Assembly: GCA_012727485.1 (NCBI GenBank)
Contig: JAAYHF010000045.1
Coordinates: 1 to 35,737, forward strand
DNA: 35,737 nucleotides
Direction: 5' to 3'
Origin: Eubacteriaceae bacterium
GTDB taxonomy: Bacteria > Bacillota > Clostridia > Eubacteriales > Anaerofustaceae
In this document: piece by piece, positions 1-8,508 of the stretch
How positions within the stretch are numbered: position 1 is the first letter of the stretch
How the letters are laid out: every line of letters starts with the position of its first letter
Made by a program: the position numbers and the translations under genes
The notes under the pieces: model-generated
The model's input: only the letters and a program-made list of their open reading frames with translations
Database searches by the model: none
Told to the model about the DNA's origin: nothing

Positions 1-497
1 CCTTAGCCTCCCGTGGCGATGTGAAAACCGACTCCCCGCTTTGGGATAAAATTCTGCTCTCCTGCTTCTGGTTTTTGCACTATTTTGCGGTTTATTACTT
101 CGCCGGGCTTGGGGAAAAGGGGGCGGGCAAGCTTAACGCCCTTTATTGGGCGGGGCTCATCTCGGTTATTATCGCCGGATATATCACCCTTAGAGCCACC
201 CTTGAGAACACCTATCTTGAATCCACCGCAAGGCTTCAAAAGGACAGGAATCAGCGGGTCTGCACCACAGGACCCTATGCCGTTGTGCGCCACCCCGCCT
301 ATATAAGCATAATAATCAACTGCATCGGGCTTTCGCTCATCTTCCCTTATGCGCTGTGTATTCTCTGTTGCGGGGCAATAGCCCTGATAATCGTAGTTCG
401 CACAAGCCTGGAGGATAAAATGCTCCTCGGGGGGCTTGAGGGTTACGGGGAATATGCGGCGAAGGTGAAATATCGGCTGATACCCTTTATATGGTAA
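1..497 (+). CDS. Isoprenylcysteine carboxyl methyltransferase-like membrane protein (5' truncated)
   Basis: The frame is open from the window edge (first full codon at 3), so the gene almost certainly begins upstream; the GTG at 21 has no ribosome binding site. Visible are hydrophobic segments (about residues 11-30 and 42-58 counted from the GTG), then a GPYAVVRHPAY motif (84-94), a long hydrophobic stretch (96-126) and an EDKML...YGEYAAKVKYRLIP tail. This order matches the ICMT/phospholipid methyltransferase superfamily, in which the RHP-Y and E-E/Y motifs bind S-adenosylmethionine at the membrane. Bacterial members act on poorly defined lipid or isoprenoid substrates, so the substrate is unknown. 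No terminator is seen after the stop. The family call is fairly secure; the function in this organism is not. Confidence 0.8.
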   Translation, partial: LASRGDVKTDSPLWDKILLSCFWFLHYFAVYYFAGLGEKGAGKLNALYWAGLISVIIAGYITLRATLENTYLESTARLQKDRNQRVCTTGPYAVVRHPAYISIIINCIGLSLIFPYALCILCCGAIALIIVVRTSLEDKMLLGGLEGYGEYAAKVKYRLIPFIW

Positions 498-824
498 AAA
501 ACAGGAAGGGCGAAACCATGGGGATAATTCCCGAAATGAACAAGGCAACGCCGCACAAACCGTTCGAGGCTCAAGCGGACAAGCCGCCGAACCGACTGCC
601 CCAAGGAAAACGGGAGCGGAAAATGCCCTTCGCAAATATCCGGGCGTTATCCGAATCCGACCGAAGGGGTTGCTCGGCGTTTTGGGCGAAATCTCCTTCG
701 CTTACCCCTGCGTGAAGGGATTTAAGGCGCTTTTATTGGGGGCGGGCTTGGGGGAAGGAATTGGGCGGGTTATATCTCACAGATAATACCGCTTCAAAGC
801 GAAAGCTTCGCCGCTGTGGATATA
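498..824. other. Intergenic region with no supported gene
   Basis: A short forward frame (491-715) lacks a ribosome binding site and any recognisable motif, and reverse frames are no better. I see no RNA gene and no clear terminator. A weak -10-like GATAAT lies near 780-786 without a convincing -35. Confidence 0.5.
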
Positions 825-843
825 AACTTAAAGAATTTAAGTT
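825..843. promoter_or_regulatory. Perfect inverted repeat ahead of the response regulator
   Basis: AACTTAAA (825-832), a 3-base centre GAA, then TTTAAGTT (836-843) form a perfect 8-bp inverted repeat 36 bases before the response regulator start. It is too AT-rich to act as a terminator and has no following T run. Inference: a possible operator, perhaps for autoregulation of the two-component system. Confidence 0.4.
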
Positions 844-879
844 CAAGCATCGGCTTACTATTTTCAATGGGGGAGGGCT

Positions 880-1554
880 ATGTACAGAATATATATTGTG
901 GAGGACGACGAGGCCATTTCCCTGCTTGTGAAGGAGGTGCTCGAGCGCTGGGGTTTCGAATGTCGAAGGGCGCAGAACTTCGGGGACATAATCGGGGAAT
1001 TCGGGGAATTTGCCCCGCATTTGATCCTAATGGATATTTCCCTTCCCTATTACAACGGCTATTACTGGTGCGCCGAAATAAGAAAGCGCAGTAACACCCC
1101 GATAATCTTCCTTTCCTCCCGCAGTGAGGACACGGACATCGTCATGGCGGTGAATATGGGAAGCGATGATTATATAACAAAGCCCTTTTCCACCGAGGTG
1201 TTACTGGCGAAGATAAACGCCATGCTCAGGCGCACTTACAGTTACAACGAGGAAATAACCTCCTTGGAAGCAAAGGGGGCAATTTTAGATGTGGGCAGAT
1301 GCGCCCTGCTTTATAAGGAGCTTACCCTTGAGCTTACCAAAAACGAACTCAGGATCCTTATGACGCTTATGGGCAAAAAGAACAGCGCGGTCTCAAGGGA
1401 GGAAATAATGAAGGCCCTCTGGGAGGACGAAAGCTTCATAGACGACAACACTCTCACAGTTAATATAAACCGTCTGCGAACCAAGCTGACCCGGGCGGGG
1501 CTGACCGATTTTATAACCACTAAAAAGGGAATGGGTTACATGATAAATGATTAG
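880..1554 (+). CDS. OmpR-family response regulator of a Bce-type module
   Basis: A 224-residue response regulator. The receiver domain (about 1-115) has the acidic pocket ED-D at 8-10, phosphoacceptor Asp52 in LILMDISLP, Ser78/Ser79 and Lys100 in DDYITKPF. The C-terminal part (about 130-222) is a winged-helix DNA-binding domain, with LTKNELRIL and the closing KKGMGYMI typical of OmpR/PhoB proteins. The GGGGGAG ribosome binding site before 880 supports this start. The stop overlaps the kinase start by 8 bases, so the two are translationally coupled. Placement before an ABC ATPase and a FtsX-type permease makes it a BceR-like regulator, expected to activate transport genes when cell-wall-active peptides are present. 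That role is inferred from gene order. Confidence 0.92.
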   Translation: MYRIYIVEDDEAISLLVKEVLERWGFECRRAQNFGDIIGEFGEFAPHLILMDISLPYYNGYYWCAEIRKRSNTPIIFLSSRSEDTDIVMAVNMGSDDYITKPFSTEVLLAKINAMLRRTYSYNEEITSLEAKGAILDVGRCALLYKELTLELTKNELRILMTLMGKKNSAVSREEIMKALWEDESFIDDNTLTVNINRLRTKLTRAGLTDFITTKKGMGYMIND

Positions 1555-2515
1555 GAAGTATCTTTCCCACAGGAAAAGCCTTTTTCTGATAAATATCATA
1601 AGCGGGGGCTGTTATTTTCTGCTTTTGCTTTTAAGCGCCTCCCCGAAGGATATTATCCGTTACGGCGCGCTGATGCATTTCACGGTTTTACTGCTTTTCT
1701 GCGCCTTCGATTACCCCGCCTTTGCCCGCAAGGTGCGCTCCCTGAACGAAATCAACGAAAATCTGCGGGAAGCCCCACAGGAATATCCCGAGGCGGCAAA
1801 CGCCTTGGAGGAGCAATATCTTAACATTATCGGGGATCTTTATGCGATGCTTTCGGAACAGCGGGATAAATACGATGCCTCCCGCAAGGAACTCATTGAT
1901 TATTACACCCTCTGGCTGCATCAAATAAAAACCCCCATTTCCGCCATCTGCCTCACCGCCGAAAGCCCCGCCCCCTCCGGGGCCATGATACTCAGGGAGA
2001 TATTCAAGATAAGCCGCTATGTGGAAATGGCCTTGCAATATGTGAGAATGGAGGACATTTCCTCGGATATGGTGGCGACAAGATGCGAATTGGATAAGGT
2101 TATCAGCGAATGTATAAAGAAATATTCGGATCTTTTTATTTATAAAAACCTGAGCGTGACCTTTGAAAAAAGCGGGGCGGTCGTCACCACCGACGAGAAA
2201 TGGCTCACTTTTATCATTGAGCAGTTTTTAAGCAACGCCATTAAATACACCAACCTCGGCGGGGTGAAGTTTTACTTTTCAGAGAGGACACTATTCATAG
2301 AGGACACGGGCATAGGGATATTGCCCCGGGACATTCCCCGTATATTCGAAAAGGGTTACACAGGCCACAACGGCAGGCTCGACAAAAAAGCCAGCGGCCT
2401 CGGACTGCACATGGCAAAGACCATCTCCGAAAAGTTGGGGCTTACCCTCGGGGTGACCTCCTCCCCCTCGGGCAGTTGCGCTTCGATTTATTTCGGCAAT
2501 CTTACGGAAATGTAA
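1547..2515 (+). CDS. Intramembrane-sensing histidine kinase (BceS-like)
   Basis: A 322-residue kinase with two N-terminal transmembrane helices (about 12-30 and 38-54) and almost no extracellular loop. This is the layout of intramembrane-sensing kinases that take their signal from a partner BceAB transporter. The H-box WLHQIKTPI carries His125; the N-box centres on Asn230; G1 is DTGIG (253-257) and G2 is GLGL (284-287). The start lies within the end of the response regulator gene (8-base overlap). The short periplasmic loop means it probably does not bind drug by itself. The family and partner assignment are strong; the inducing compound cannot be read from the sequence. Confidence 0.92.
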   Translation: MIRKYLSHRKSLFLINIISGGCYFLLLLLSASPKDIIRYGALMHFTVLLLFCAFDYPAFARKVRSLNEINENLREAPQEYPEAANALEEQYLNIIGDLYAMLSEQRDKYDASRKELIDYYTLWLHQIKTPISAICLTAESPAPSGAMILREIFKISRYVEMALQYVRMEDISSDMVATRCELDKVISECIKKYSDLFIYKNLSVTFEKSGAVVTTDEKWLTFIIEQFLSNAIKYTNLGGVKFYFSERTLFIEDTGIGILPRDIPRIFEKGYTGHNGRLDKKASGLGLHMAKTISEKLGLTLGVTSSPSGSCASIYFGNLTEM

Positions 2516-2560
2516 GTTTATTTCCCTCCCCTGTAAGGCGAAGTTATGGCAGAAAATTTT

Positions 2561-2600
2561 CCGAGGGCGTATACTCGGCTCATATTGATGGTATCGGAGG
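2561..2600 (+). promoter_or_regulatory. Possible internal promoter and hairpin before the ABC genes
   Basis: In the 92-base gap between kinase and ATPase genes, CCGAG (2561-2565) and CTCGG (2574-2578) form a 5-bp inverted repeat over a -10-like TATACT (2570-2575). No good -35 is visible. Bce-type ATPase genes often have their own regulator-controlled promoter, which is why this is noted. GGAGG at 2596-2600 sets the downstream start. Confidence 0.35.
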
Positions 2601-2607
2601 AAAATTA

Positions 2608-3375
2608 ATGGAACTGCTGGAAGTAAAACACATAAAGAAAGTATACAACACCCGCCTTGGGGCAAAACAATGCGTCGCCTTGAGCGATATATCCTTTGAG
2701 GTGGCTCGGGGGGAATTTGTGGGGATAATGGGGCCTTCCGGTTCAGGTAAAACCACCCTGCTCAACCTCATCGCTTCGTTGGATAAGCCCTCCGGCGGAG
2801 AAATTCTCCTTTCGGGCAAAAACTTCTCCCAAATAAAAAACAGGGAGCTTTCCAAATTCAGAAGGGAAAACTTGGGATTTGTTTTTCAGGATTTCAACCT
2901 TCTGGACACATTTTCGATAAAGGACAATATCCTTTTGCCCCTGGTTTTGGCGGATACACCCGTGGCGCAAATGGAGGAGAGGATTTCTCCGATAGTAAGG
3001 GAGCTTGGCATAGAAAGCCTTACGGAAAAATTCCCCTATGAGGTTTCAGGGGGAGAGAAGCAAAGGGCGGCCATAGCAAGAGCGATAATCACCAATCCGA
3101 AGATAATCCTGGCGGACGAACCCACCGGGGCGCTGGATTCCAAATCCTCGGCAAATCTGCTCAAGACCTTTGAAACCCTCAACAAAGGCGGGCAGACCAT
3201 ATTAATGGTTACCCACAGCATCGACGCCGCAAGCTACGCTTCACGGGTGATATTCATAAAGGACGGAATGCTCTACAATCAAATATACAAAGGCGGGGAA
3301 AGCCGCAAAGCTTTCAGGGAGAGGATCATGACAAATATGAGCCTGCTCACCGAGGGGGAAGGCGAAGATGAATAA
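2608..3375 (+). CDS. bceA: ABC transporter ATP-binding protein (BceA-like)
   Basis: A 255-residue ATPase with Walker A GPSGSGKTT (42-50), Q-loop Gln94, signature VSGGE (146-150), Walker B ILADEPTG with Glu171, and switch His203. ATG at 2608 is chosen because GGAGG sits seven bases before it; the frame stays open upstream to 2476 but nothing there supports translation. The gene overlaps the permease by 8 bases. With the large FtsX-type permease it should form a BceAB-type complex that protects the cell from peptide antibiotics by acting on lipid II cycle intermediates, and that signals need to the kinase upstream. Family and motifs are certain; the protected-against drug is unknown. Confidence 0.93.
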   Translation: MELLEVKHIKKVYNTRLGAKQCVALSDISFEVARGEFVGIMGPSGSGKTTLLNLIASLDKPSGGEILLSGKNFSQIKNRELSKFRRENLGFVFQDFNLLDTFSIKDNILLPLVLADTPVAQMEERISPIVRELGIESLTEKFPYEVSGGEKQRAAIARAIITNPKIILADEPTGALDSKSSANLLKTFETLNKGGQTILMVTHSIDAASYASRVIFIKDGMLYNQIYKGGESRKAFRERIMTNMSLLTEGEGEDE

Positions 3376-5428
3376 GAACAACTCCCTTTACCAAAGGCTG
3401 GCCAAGGCCAACATCAAGCGCAACAAGCAGATGAACCTGCCCTATTTTGTAACCGCATCGATCATGGTGGCGATGTTTTTCACAATAATCAACACCTATT
3501 TCGCCCAATCCGTGAGCAATGTCAAATATGCGGGAACAACCACCACCGGGGTAATGCTGATTTTCGGCATTATAGTGATGTCGTTTTTCACCTTCGGTTA
3601 TATATTTTATCTGAACAGCTTTCTCATCAAGCGCAGAACAAAGGAATTCGGGCTTTACGGCATACTCGGGCTGGAAAAACGCCATGTGGGAAAGATAATC
3701 GCCAAGGAAGCCTTCATGGTCAATTCCGCCGCGGTTTTAACGGGCATTGCGGGGGGGATTGTTTTCGGAAGGCTCATATTCATGATGTTAATGGCGATGG
3801 TGGGGCATATTGCGGAGGGTACCTACGCCCTCTCCCCGATTTCCTTCATCGTAACCTTCATATATTTCGGCCTTGTCTTCACCTCCACCACCCTTTATAA
3901 CCGCTTTAGGGTGAGCCTGACGGATCCGATAAACCTTTTGACCAGCGAAAAGCAGGGGGAAAAGAAGATAAAGGGCATTGTCCCCATAACCGTTGCGGGC
4001 GCTTTGCTTTTGGGCGGGGCTTATGTCTTTTCCATATTCGTGAAGGTGGGGGTTCTTGCCATTACGATGTTTTGGCCCTGCGTTTTTGCGGTTATCCTCG
4101 CCACCTATCTGCTTTTCTATGCGGGCAGTCAATTCGTTTTGGGCGCTCTCAAGAAGAACAAAGATTTCTATTATAAAGCCCGCAACTTCGTTTCGGTTTC
4201 CTCCCTTACCCACCGCATGAAGCAAAACGCCACGGGCTTGGCGAATATCTGCATTCTTTCCACCATGGTTTTGGTTACGGTTTCCTTCTGCTGTGCTTTG
4301 TATTTCGGGCAGGAGAATATACTCGCCTCCCGCAACCCCAACGATGTGACCTTCAACCTTTTCCACGATAAGAGCGCCGTCGCCCCCGAAAAGGAAGAAA
4401 TGCTTCAAATAGCGCAAAACCTTGCGAAGGAAACAGGCATTGAAACGGAAAGCCTTTTCGGATATTACAGCCTTAAGGATACCTGCATACTTTACAAGGG
4501 GGAATTTATCTTTAAAGACGAAAACGCCAAAATGAATGGCGTTGACTTAGAAGCCTTCGACGGTTCTTTAGCTGTGCATATCATCACCTTGGAGGATTAC
4601 AACGGCGTAACGGGGGAGAAGGCCTCCCTTGCTCCCGGGGAGATAATTGTATTGACCCCGAGGCCAATCAACGACACCGCCGAACTTAAAACCGCTTCAA
4701 AGCAGTTCGCAATAAAGAAGATCGTCGCCGACAGTCCCTTCACCAAGGGTAAAAACAGCGATGTGGAGGACATATTCTTCGTCGCCGCCGACGAAAAGAA
4801 CGCCCTCGAACTGAGGAATGCGATAAACCCCGGCAATGAGCTTGATGCGATTTTCGGCGCAGATACCCGCTATTTCACAATCATAGCGAATTTAAAGGGA
4901 AAAAGCGACGATAAGATCGCCTTCGCCAAGACTCTGCCCACCCTCGCCTTTGACTCCATTAAGGCGGTGAGCCCCGAGGATTCCTACTATTACAATATCT
5001 ATTCCATGGAGATAAACCGGATAGAAACCGGGGCTGTATACGGCGGACTGCTCTTTTTGGGGATGTACTTTTCGGTGCTTTTCCTCGTGAATACGGTAAT
5101 CGTGATGTATTTCAAGCAGGTTTCCGAGGGTTACGACGACAGGGAGCGCTTCAGTATCCTTCAACAGGTGGGCATGAGTTCCGAGGAGGTGCGTTCCACC
5201 ATAAACCGTCAGGTGCTTATAATCTTCTTCGCCCCTCTCCTCGTCGCCCTGCTTCATGTGCTGGCGGCGGGAAATATATTAAAGCTGATGGCTGATGTGT
5301 TCGTTATGGCGGAAACTGCTCTCGTTATAACATGGATATTCATCACCGCCGCGGTGTTTTCGCTGATATATATCATCGTTTTCAGGCTCACGGCGAAGAC
5401 TTATTACAGGATTGTGGAGTGGAAATAG
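3368..5428 (+). CDS. bceB: FtsX-like ABC permease (BceB-like)
   Basis: A 686-residue membrane protein with the arrangement expected of BceB: an N-terminal helix after NLPYFV (about 23-42), a group of helices to about 310, one large extracellular domain (about 320-540) and a final three-helix FtsX block to residue 680. The extracellular domain between helices VII and VIII is the diagnostic feature and is thought to contact the peptide or its lipid target. LKRRTKEFGLYGILGLEKRHVGKI-type residues after helix 2 match the FtsX family. The start overlaps the ATPase gene, giving coupled translation. A strong terminator follows 23 bases after the stop, closing a four-gene unit of regulator, kinase, ATPase and permease. 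Confidence 0.93.
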   Translation: MNKNNSLYQRLAKANIKRNKQMNLPYFVTASIMVAMFFTIINTYFAQSVSNVKYAGTTTTGVMLIFGIIVMSFFTFGYIFYLNSFLIKRRTKEFGLYGILGLEKRHVGKIIAKEAFMVNSAAVLTGIAGGIVFGRLIFMMLMAMVGHIAEGTYALSPISFIVTFIYFGLVFTSTTLYNRFRVSLTDPINLLTSEKQGEKKIKGIVPITVAGALLLGGAYVFSIFVKVGVLAITMFWPCVFAVILATYLLFYAGSQFVLGALKKNKDFYYKARNFVSVSSLTHRMKQNATGLANICILSTMVLVTVSFCCALYFGQENILASRNPNDVTFNLFHDKSAVAPEKEEMLQIAQNLAKETGIETESLFGYYSLKDTCILYKGEFIFKDENAKMNGVDLEAFDGSLAVHIITLEDYNGVTGEKASLAPGEIIVLTPRPINDTAELKTASKQFAIKKIVADSPFTKGKNSDVEDIFFVAADEKNALELRNAINPGNELDAIFGADTRYFTIIANLKGKSDDKIAFAKTLPTLAFDSIKAVSPEDSYYYNIYSMEINRIETGAVYGGLLFLGMYFSVLFLVNTVIVMYFKQVSEGYDDRERFSILQQVGMSSEEVRSTINRQVLIIFFAPLLVALLHVLAAGNILKLMADVFVMAETALVITWIFITAAVFSLIYIIVFRLTAKTYYRIVEWK

Positions 5429-5451
5429 TTAAAAAGAGAATTAAAGGAATT

Positions 5452-5518
5452 AAAAAAGGCGGCAATACCGCAGGGGCGGCACAATACCGCAAAGGCGGCG
5501 GTATTGCCGCCTTTTTTT
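5452..5518 (+). terminator. Strong, probably bidirectional terminator after the Bce-type module
   Basis: A stem of about 20 bp pairs AAAAAAGGCGGCAATACCGC (5452-5471) with the matching arm at 5498-5517, which ends in a run of seven T. The 26-base loop contains a second partial copy of the same arm (GCGGCACAATACCGC). The A run on the left gives a T run on the other strand. Confidence 0.9.
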
Positions 5519-5769
5519 ATAAGCAGAAAAAGTATTACCGCATAGATTACCCCGTCATTTGCCCCCTCGGAATAAAACGGCTTACCCGCTTAAACGCTCG
5601 CCGCCCCAAAAGGCAAAAATGACAAGCCGTTTACGGGTTGACCGCTTTCGGGTTAGTTGCTTTCGGTTTGGTCGTTGAGGTTTGGCTTTTTCGGGTTTGC
5701 AAAAATTTTACAGAAGTTTTTTCTCCCTTGATACGGCGTTGAGGAAGTCTTTTCATTTGACAAAATGCC
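5519..5769. other. Intergenic region with no supported gene
   Basis: No ORF with a ribosome binding site is present. Around 5630-5695 there are loosely repeated GGTTG/CTTTCGGGTT words, too degenerate to call a repeat array. Confidence 0.5.
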
Positions 5770-5798
5770 CAAAACAATATGCGAGCAAGGCGCATATT
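5770..5798 (-). terminator. Hairpin after the PIN-domain gene
   Basis: Read on the minus strand, AATATGCG (5798-5791) and CGCATATT (5783-5776) form a perfect 8-bp stem with a 7-base loop, followed by GTTTTG. It lies 17 bases past the stop. The T run is short, so strength is uncertain. Confidence 0.55.
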
Positions 5799-5814
5799 CC
5801 CGACAGAGCTTTTC

Positions 5815-6372
5815 TTACTTCCCCTTTTTATCCGCCAAAAGCGGCTTGACCGCCTTATAGATTATCCCGGTTTTCTCACTGCCGAAATTTTTGGTCAAAG
5901 CGTTGTTGAAGCCCTGCTTTGTCTTATATTGCTCAAGCATTTTACATATGGCGGGTATATCATCTTTAAAATCGGGGATAAGGCTTTCGAGCTTCTTTTC
6001 TGTCTCGCTGACGGTTTGGCGCATGAGGTTATTCGCCAAGGATACCCTCACTCCCCTTTGTTCCCAAAAGGCGGCGGTGGAATTAAAGCCGTTGTCCTTG
6101 GTCACAAGAAAAAATTCCTCCCTCTCGTTTTTGGCGATGAGATAGCCCAAAAAGGTTATAAGCTGGAAATCCAGACTGTTCTTGCCCCCGGTGGTGACAT
6201 TCACATAATCTATTTTCGCATGGGATTCGTTTATCAGCTTGTGCATGGCGAAGGTGATGTTATTCGCCTTTTCGCTGTAAAAAATATGAACGCTGTCCTC
6301 CTCGGTGAGCTTTTCAACCCCCGCAAGCCCCTTTAGGGTGACATTTTCGTAATCGACCAAATATATTGACAT
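5815..6372 (-). CDS. PIN/NYN-like domain protein (putative ribonuclease)
   Basis: A 185-residue soluble protein opening with IYLVDYENV, the first acidic strand of PIN/NYN-type nucleases. Candidate metal-binding acids are Asp7, Glu9, Asp68 (KNSLDFQL) and Asp93 (LVTKDNGF), spaced as in the PIN fold. The domain fills about residues 1-125; the remaining tail is helical and lysine-rich. AAGGAG lies eight bases before the ATG. It stands alone between a promoter (6439-6467) and a hairpin. No antitoxin-like partner is adjacent, so a classic VapBC toxin reading is not supported. Substrate RNA is unknown; a role in RNA processing or phage response is only possible. Confidence 0.75.
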   Translation of the reverse strand: MSIYLVDYENVTLKGLAGVEKLTEEDSVHIFYSEKANNITFAMHKLINESHAKIDYVNVTTGGKNSLDFQLITFLGYLIAKNEREEFFLVTKDNGFNSTAAFWEQRGVRVSLANNLMRQTVSETEKKLESLIPDFKDDIPAICKMLEQYKTKQGFNNALTKNFGSEKTGIIYKAVKPLLADKKGK

Positions 6373-6414
6373 TTTAACTGCTCCTTTCTCGGAGTGAAAT
6401 TTTTTAAATGAATA

Positions 6415-6467
6415 CGGTTCGCCCTTCGAACCGCCTTTATTTTACTCCTATTATTCACTCCGTGCAA
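6415..6467 (-). promoter_or_regulatory. Promoter and 5' hairpin of the PIN-domain gene
   Basis: On the minus strand TTGCAC (6467-6462), a 17-base spacer and TAAAAT (6444-6439) make a plausible sigma-A promoter. Right after it, CGGTTCG (6433-6427) and CGAACCG (6421-6415) form a perfect 7-bp hairpin that would sit at the extreme 5' end of the mRNA, where it could stabilise the transcript or serve as an operator. Confidence 0.55.
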
Positions 6468-6775
6468 CCCACGGTAAGCCTCCCTTCCCGTTTTTCGGCG
6501 GTTTTTCGGGGGATTGGGAATGATACCCCATTGATAAGCCGCAGATAATATCCCTAAGGCAAGCTTAAGGCATTTTCCATGCCTCCGCTACTTTTCACCG
6601 TACAAGTAGGTAAATACCCCTTAAGGCAAGTTTAAGGCTCGTTTTCGGCTTGCTCGGTTTGCGGCAGGGTTTTATGGGCGCAAAGCGAAACAGCACATTT
6701 AAACCTTATGATACGCTCTTTGCAATCGGGCGCGATGCCAAATAAGGTATAATAAACCGAAGGGGAGCAAAAATA
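6468..6775. promoter_or_regulatory. Intergenic region with -10 element before the DUF3842 gene
   Basis: No gene is seen between 6468 and 6747. A perfect TATAAT lies at 6748-6753, 22 bases before the DUF3842 start, preceded by CAAATAAGG; the same CAAATAAGG-TATAAT context recurs before the NusG-like gene at about 25771-25786. No good -35 at 16-18 bases is visible (TTGCAA at 6720 is too far). Confidence 0.5.
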
Positions 6776-7207
6776 ATGAAAATACTAATCATAGACGGGC
6801 AGGGGGGCAACATAGGCCGATCTCTTGCGGAAAAGATAACCGCCGCCTTCCCCGGGGAAGAAATAACCGCTGTGGGAACAAACAGCGCCGCCACGGCAAA
6901 TATGCTCAAAGCCTCCGGCATAAGGGCGGCTACGGGGGAAAACGCCCTGAAGGTCGCCTGTAAAAAAGCCGGGGTCATAATCGGGCCGATCGGAATTATT
7001 GCGGCGGATTCCCTCATGGGGGAGGTTACGGCGGAAATGGCGGCGGCGGTGGGAAGCAGTGATGCCGTGAAGATATTGATTCCCATGGCGCAGTGCGGGA
7101 TATTTGTGGCGGGGGTGCGGGAAGCGGGCGCCTCGAAGCTCATCGAGGACGCGCTGGAAATTTTACGGACAGTCATTGATGCGTCGCAGAAGGGTATTAT
7201 ATCTTGA
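6776..7207 (+). CDS. DUF3842 family protein
   Basis: A 143-residue protein starting MKILIIDGQGGNIG, with a glycine-rich turn (about 8-13) after a first beta strand, as in a Rossmann-like fold. Further glycine- and alanine-rich strands follow (GVIIGPIGIIAADSLMGEVT), and a conserved-looking cysteine lies in IPMAQCGIFVAGV. This is the pattern of the DUF3842 family, small cytoplasmic proteins mostly of Clostridia, whose biochemical role is unknown. GGGGAG eight bases before the ATG supports the start. It appears to be a single-gene unit. The nearest downstream gene, an ECF S component, is on the opposite strand, so no shared transcript is implied. Confidence 0.8.
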   Translation: MKILIIDGQGGNIGRSLAEKITAAFPGEEITAVGTNSAATANMLKASGIRAATGENALKVACKKAGVIIGPIGIIAADSLMGEVTAEMAAAVGSSDAVKILIPMAQCGIFVAGVREAGASKLIEDALEILRTVIDASQKGIIS

Positions 7208-7481
7208 TTTTGCGGCGATATGGCCTTTGATCTTAACTCGAATAATTAAGCGTCCGTAATCGGGATATGATTGATACCGCTTCAATGGGGATTGAAGATA
7301 GGATTTTAATGCTTTGCGGCTTAATTTGCCTGTTCGGGAAATAAACGCTTGACGAGAAGGCTTTATCGGGTCACGGCGGGCGACATGGAAAAGCAAATCG
7401 AAGGAAGCGGAAAATAAGCCAAAAGCCAAGATACTGCGGAGGTTTATGACAGACCGAAAATATCAGGGGTTTTGCGAAGTA
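7208..7481. other. Intergenic region with no supported gene
   Basis: No convincing ORF, RNA gene or terminator is seen directly after the DUF3842 gene; short frames here lack ribosome binding sites. Confidence 0.5.
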
Positions 7482-7597
7482 GACCCGGTCAAAATAACAA
7501 AACCATACATATAAAATAATTTCATAAGCAAAGCGCAAGCGCAAAGACACAACATTTTCGCGCTTGCGTGATTTTTTTATTCAATTATGACCGGGTC
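7482..7597. repeat. 116-base element bounded by inverted GACCCGGTCA termini
   Basis: GACCCGGTCA (7482-7491) and TGACCGGGTC (7588-7597) are perfect 10-bp inverted ends. Inside is a hairpin (7533-7569) and a T run. The same GACCCGGTC word recurs at 9093-9105 and 10455-10496. This resembles a miniature inverted-repeat element, but no target duplication is obvious. Confidence 0.5.
7533..7578 (+). terminator. Hairpin with T run inside the GACCCGGTC element
   Basis: GCGCAAGCGC (7533-7542) pairs with GCGCTTGCGT (7560-7569) with one wobble pair, followed by ATTTTTTTATT. It has the form of an intrinsic terminator on the plus strand but lies over 320 bases past the nearest upstream gene. Confidence 0.5.
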
Positions 7598-7742
7598 GGT
7601 TTAACAAGTTCGGTTTGCCTGATTATGGGAACTTTCTTACTTGATAAGTATTATCGTGTTTTATGCGGCGTTGCCCTTAAACCTTCTCAAAACTATCCGT
7701 ATCATAAAACAACCTGAAAATCAAGCTGCCTTGCCCCCCCAA

Positions 7743-8279
7743 CTATCCGTTCACCACCAACTTCGCCTTCTTCAAAGCGATGACAATCGGCGGGATTATC
7801 GCAATATGCAGAATTATCCCGGGTATGCCGTTGGTAAAGGCCCCCGCGATGAAGGCGGCAAAGGGAAACTCCGTGGAGGTAAGCCCCGCTATGATAAACC
7901 TCACCGCACCCCATACCACCCTGCCCGCAAGCATGGAGATGATGAGGGTGAGATAAATATAGGAGTTCTTTTTCGGGAAAGCATTGTAAAGCGCGCCGCA
8001 AAGCGCTCCGTAAATCGCCAACTCAAAGGCCATGGCCACCCCGGTGGGAAAAACGGGGGGCATACCGAAAAGGGCGAAGCGAAGCAGGGGAGCGATAAGC
8101 CCCGTCAGAAGTCCCCAGGGCCAGCCGCAGAGGAAGCCGCAGATAAAAACGGGGATATGCATGGGAGAAAGGGCTCCGCCTATCTGGGGAATCTGCCCGG
8201 TCAAAAGGGGCAACACCATGGCAAGGGCAAGGCAAAGGGCGCAGTAAACGATTTTTTTAACGATGTTAGGGTCTTTCAT
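7743..8279 (-). CDS. ECF transporter S component (substrate-binding membrane subunit)
   Basis: A 178-residue, very hydrophobic protein with five to six predicted helices. Features include PQIGGALSPMHIPVFICGF (about 32-50) and GWPWGLLTGLIAPLLRF in the following helices, typical of S components of energy-coupling factor vitamin transporters. These proteins bind a vitamin or related micronutrient and share an EcfAA'T module, usually encoded elsewhere, as here. The vitamin cannot be read off; pantothenate, riboflavin or another cofactor precursor are all possible. A good AAGGAAAT ribosome binding site precedes the ATG. The stop region shows a small duplication: ACGGATAGTT at 7741-7750 recurs at 7691-7700. 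A promoter and a 220-base leader with ordered hairpins lie upstream. Confidence 0.82.
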   Translation of the reverse strand: MKDPNIVKKIVYCALCLALAMVLPLLTGQIPQIGGALSPMHIPVFICGFLCGWPWGLLTGLIAPLLRFALFGMPPVFPTGVAMAFELAIYGALCGALYNAFPKKNSYIYLTLIISMLAGRVVWGAVRFIIAGLTSTEFPFAAFIAGAFTNGIPGIILHIAIIPPIVIALKKAKLVVNG

Positions 8280-8339
8280 AATTCATATTTCCTTTCTATG
8301 GAAATTGGTTCCTTTCTTTAGTTCTATCTTTTGGAATAT

Positions 8340-8498
8340 AAAAAAGCATATTCACAGCCTGATAAAGACCGTATTTATGCCCTTCGGGGATAAGATACCT
8401 TCCTTGGTAAATATAATGAACGGTTATGATCAAGGGCTTCAGCCCTGCCCTTGGCTTATGCCTTGGGCTTTCGGGGCTGTTTTCTGCTGTAAGCCCTT
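8340..8498 (-). promoter_or_regulatory. Structured 5' leader of the ECF S component gene (candidate riboswitch or attenuator)
   Basis: Read as minus-strand RNA, AAGGGCUU (8498-8491) pairs with AAGCCCUU (8439-8432); next CAGCCC (8479-8474) pairs with GGGCUG (8445-8440); then GCCC/GGGC (8468-8465 with 8450-8447), a symmetric AA/AA internal loop, GGC/GCC and an AUAA tetraloop. Downstream, ACCGU (8424-8420) can pair with ACGGU (8372-8368), and GCAUA (8380-8376) with UAUGC (8350-8346) just before six U, which would be a weak terminator. I could not match it to TPP, FMN, THF, preQ1, cobalamin, ZTP or SAM consensus sequences from memory. A regulatory role is inferred from the structure and position. 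Confidence 0.5.
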
Positions 8499-8508
8499 CG
8501 ATGACTTT

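Noticed and set aside
2476-2607. Longer start for the BceA-like ATPase
   Set aside because: It overlaps the kinase gene end and has no family similarity; GGAGG at 2596-2600 points to 2608.
5815-6372. VapC-type toxin of a toxin-antitoxin pair
   Set aside because: The protein is PIN-like, but no small antitoxin gene is adjacent on either side.
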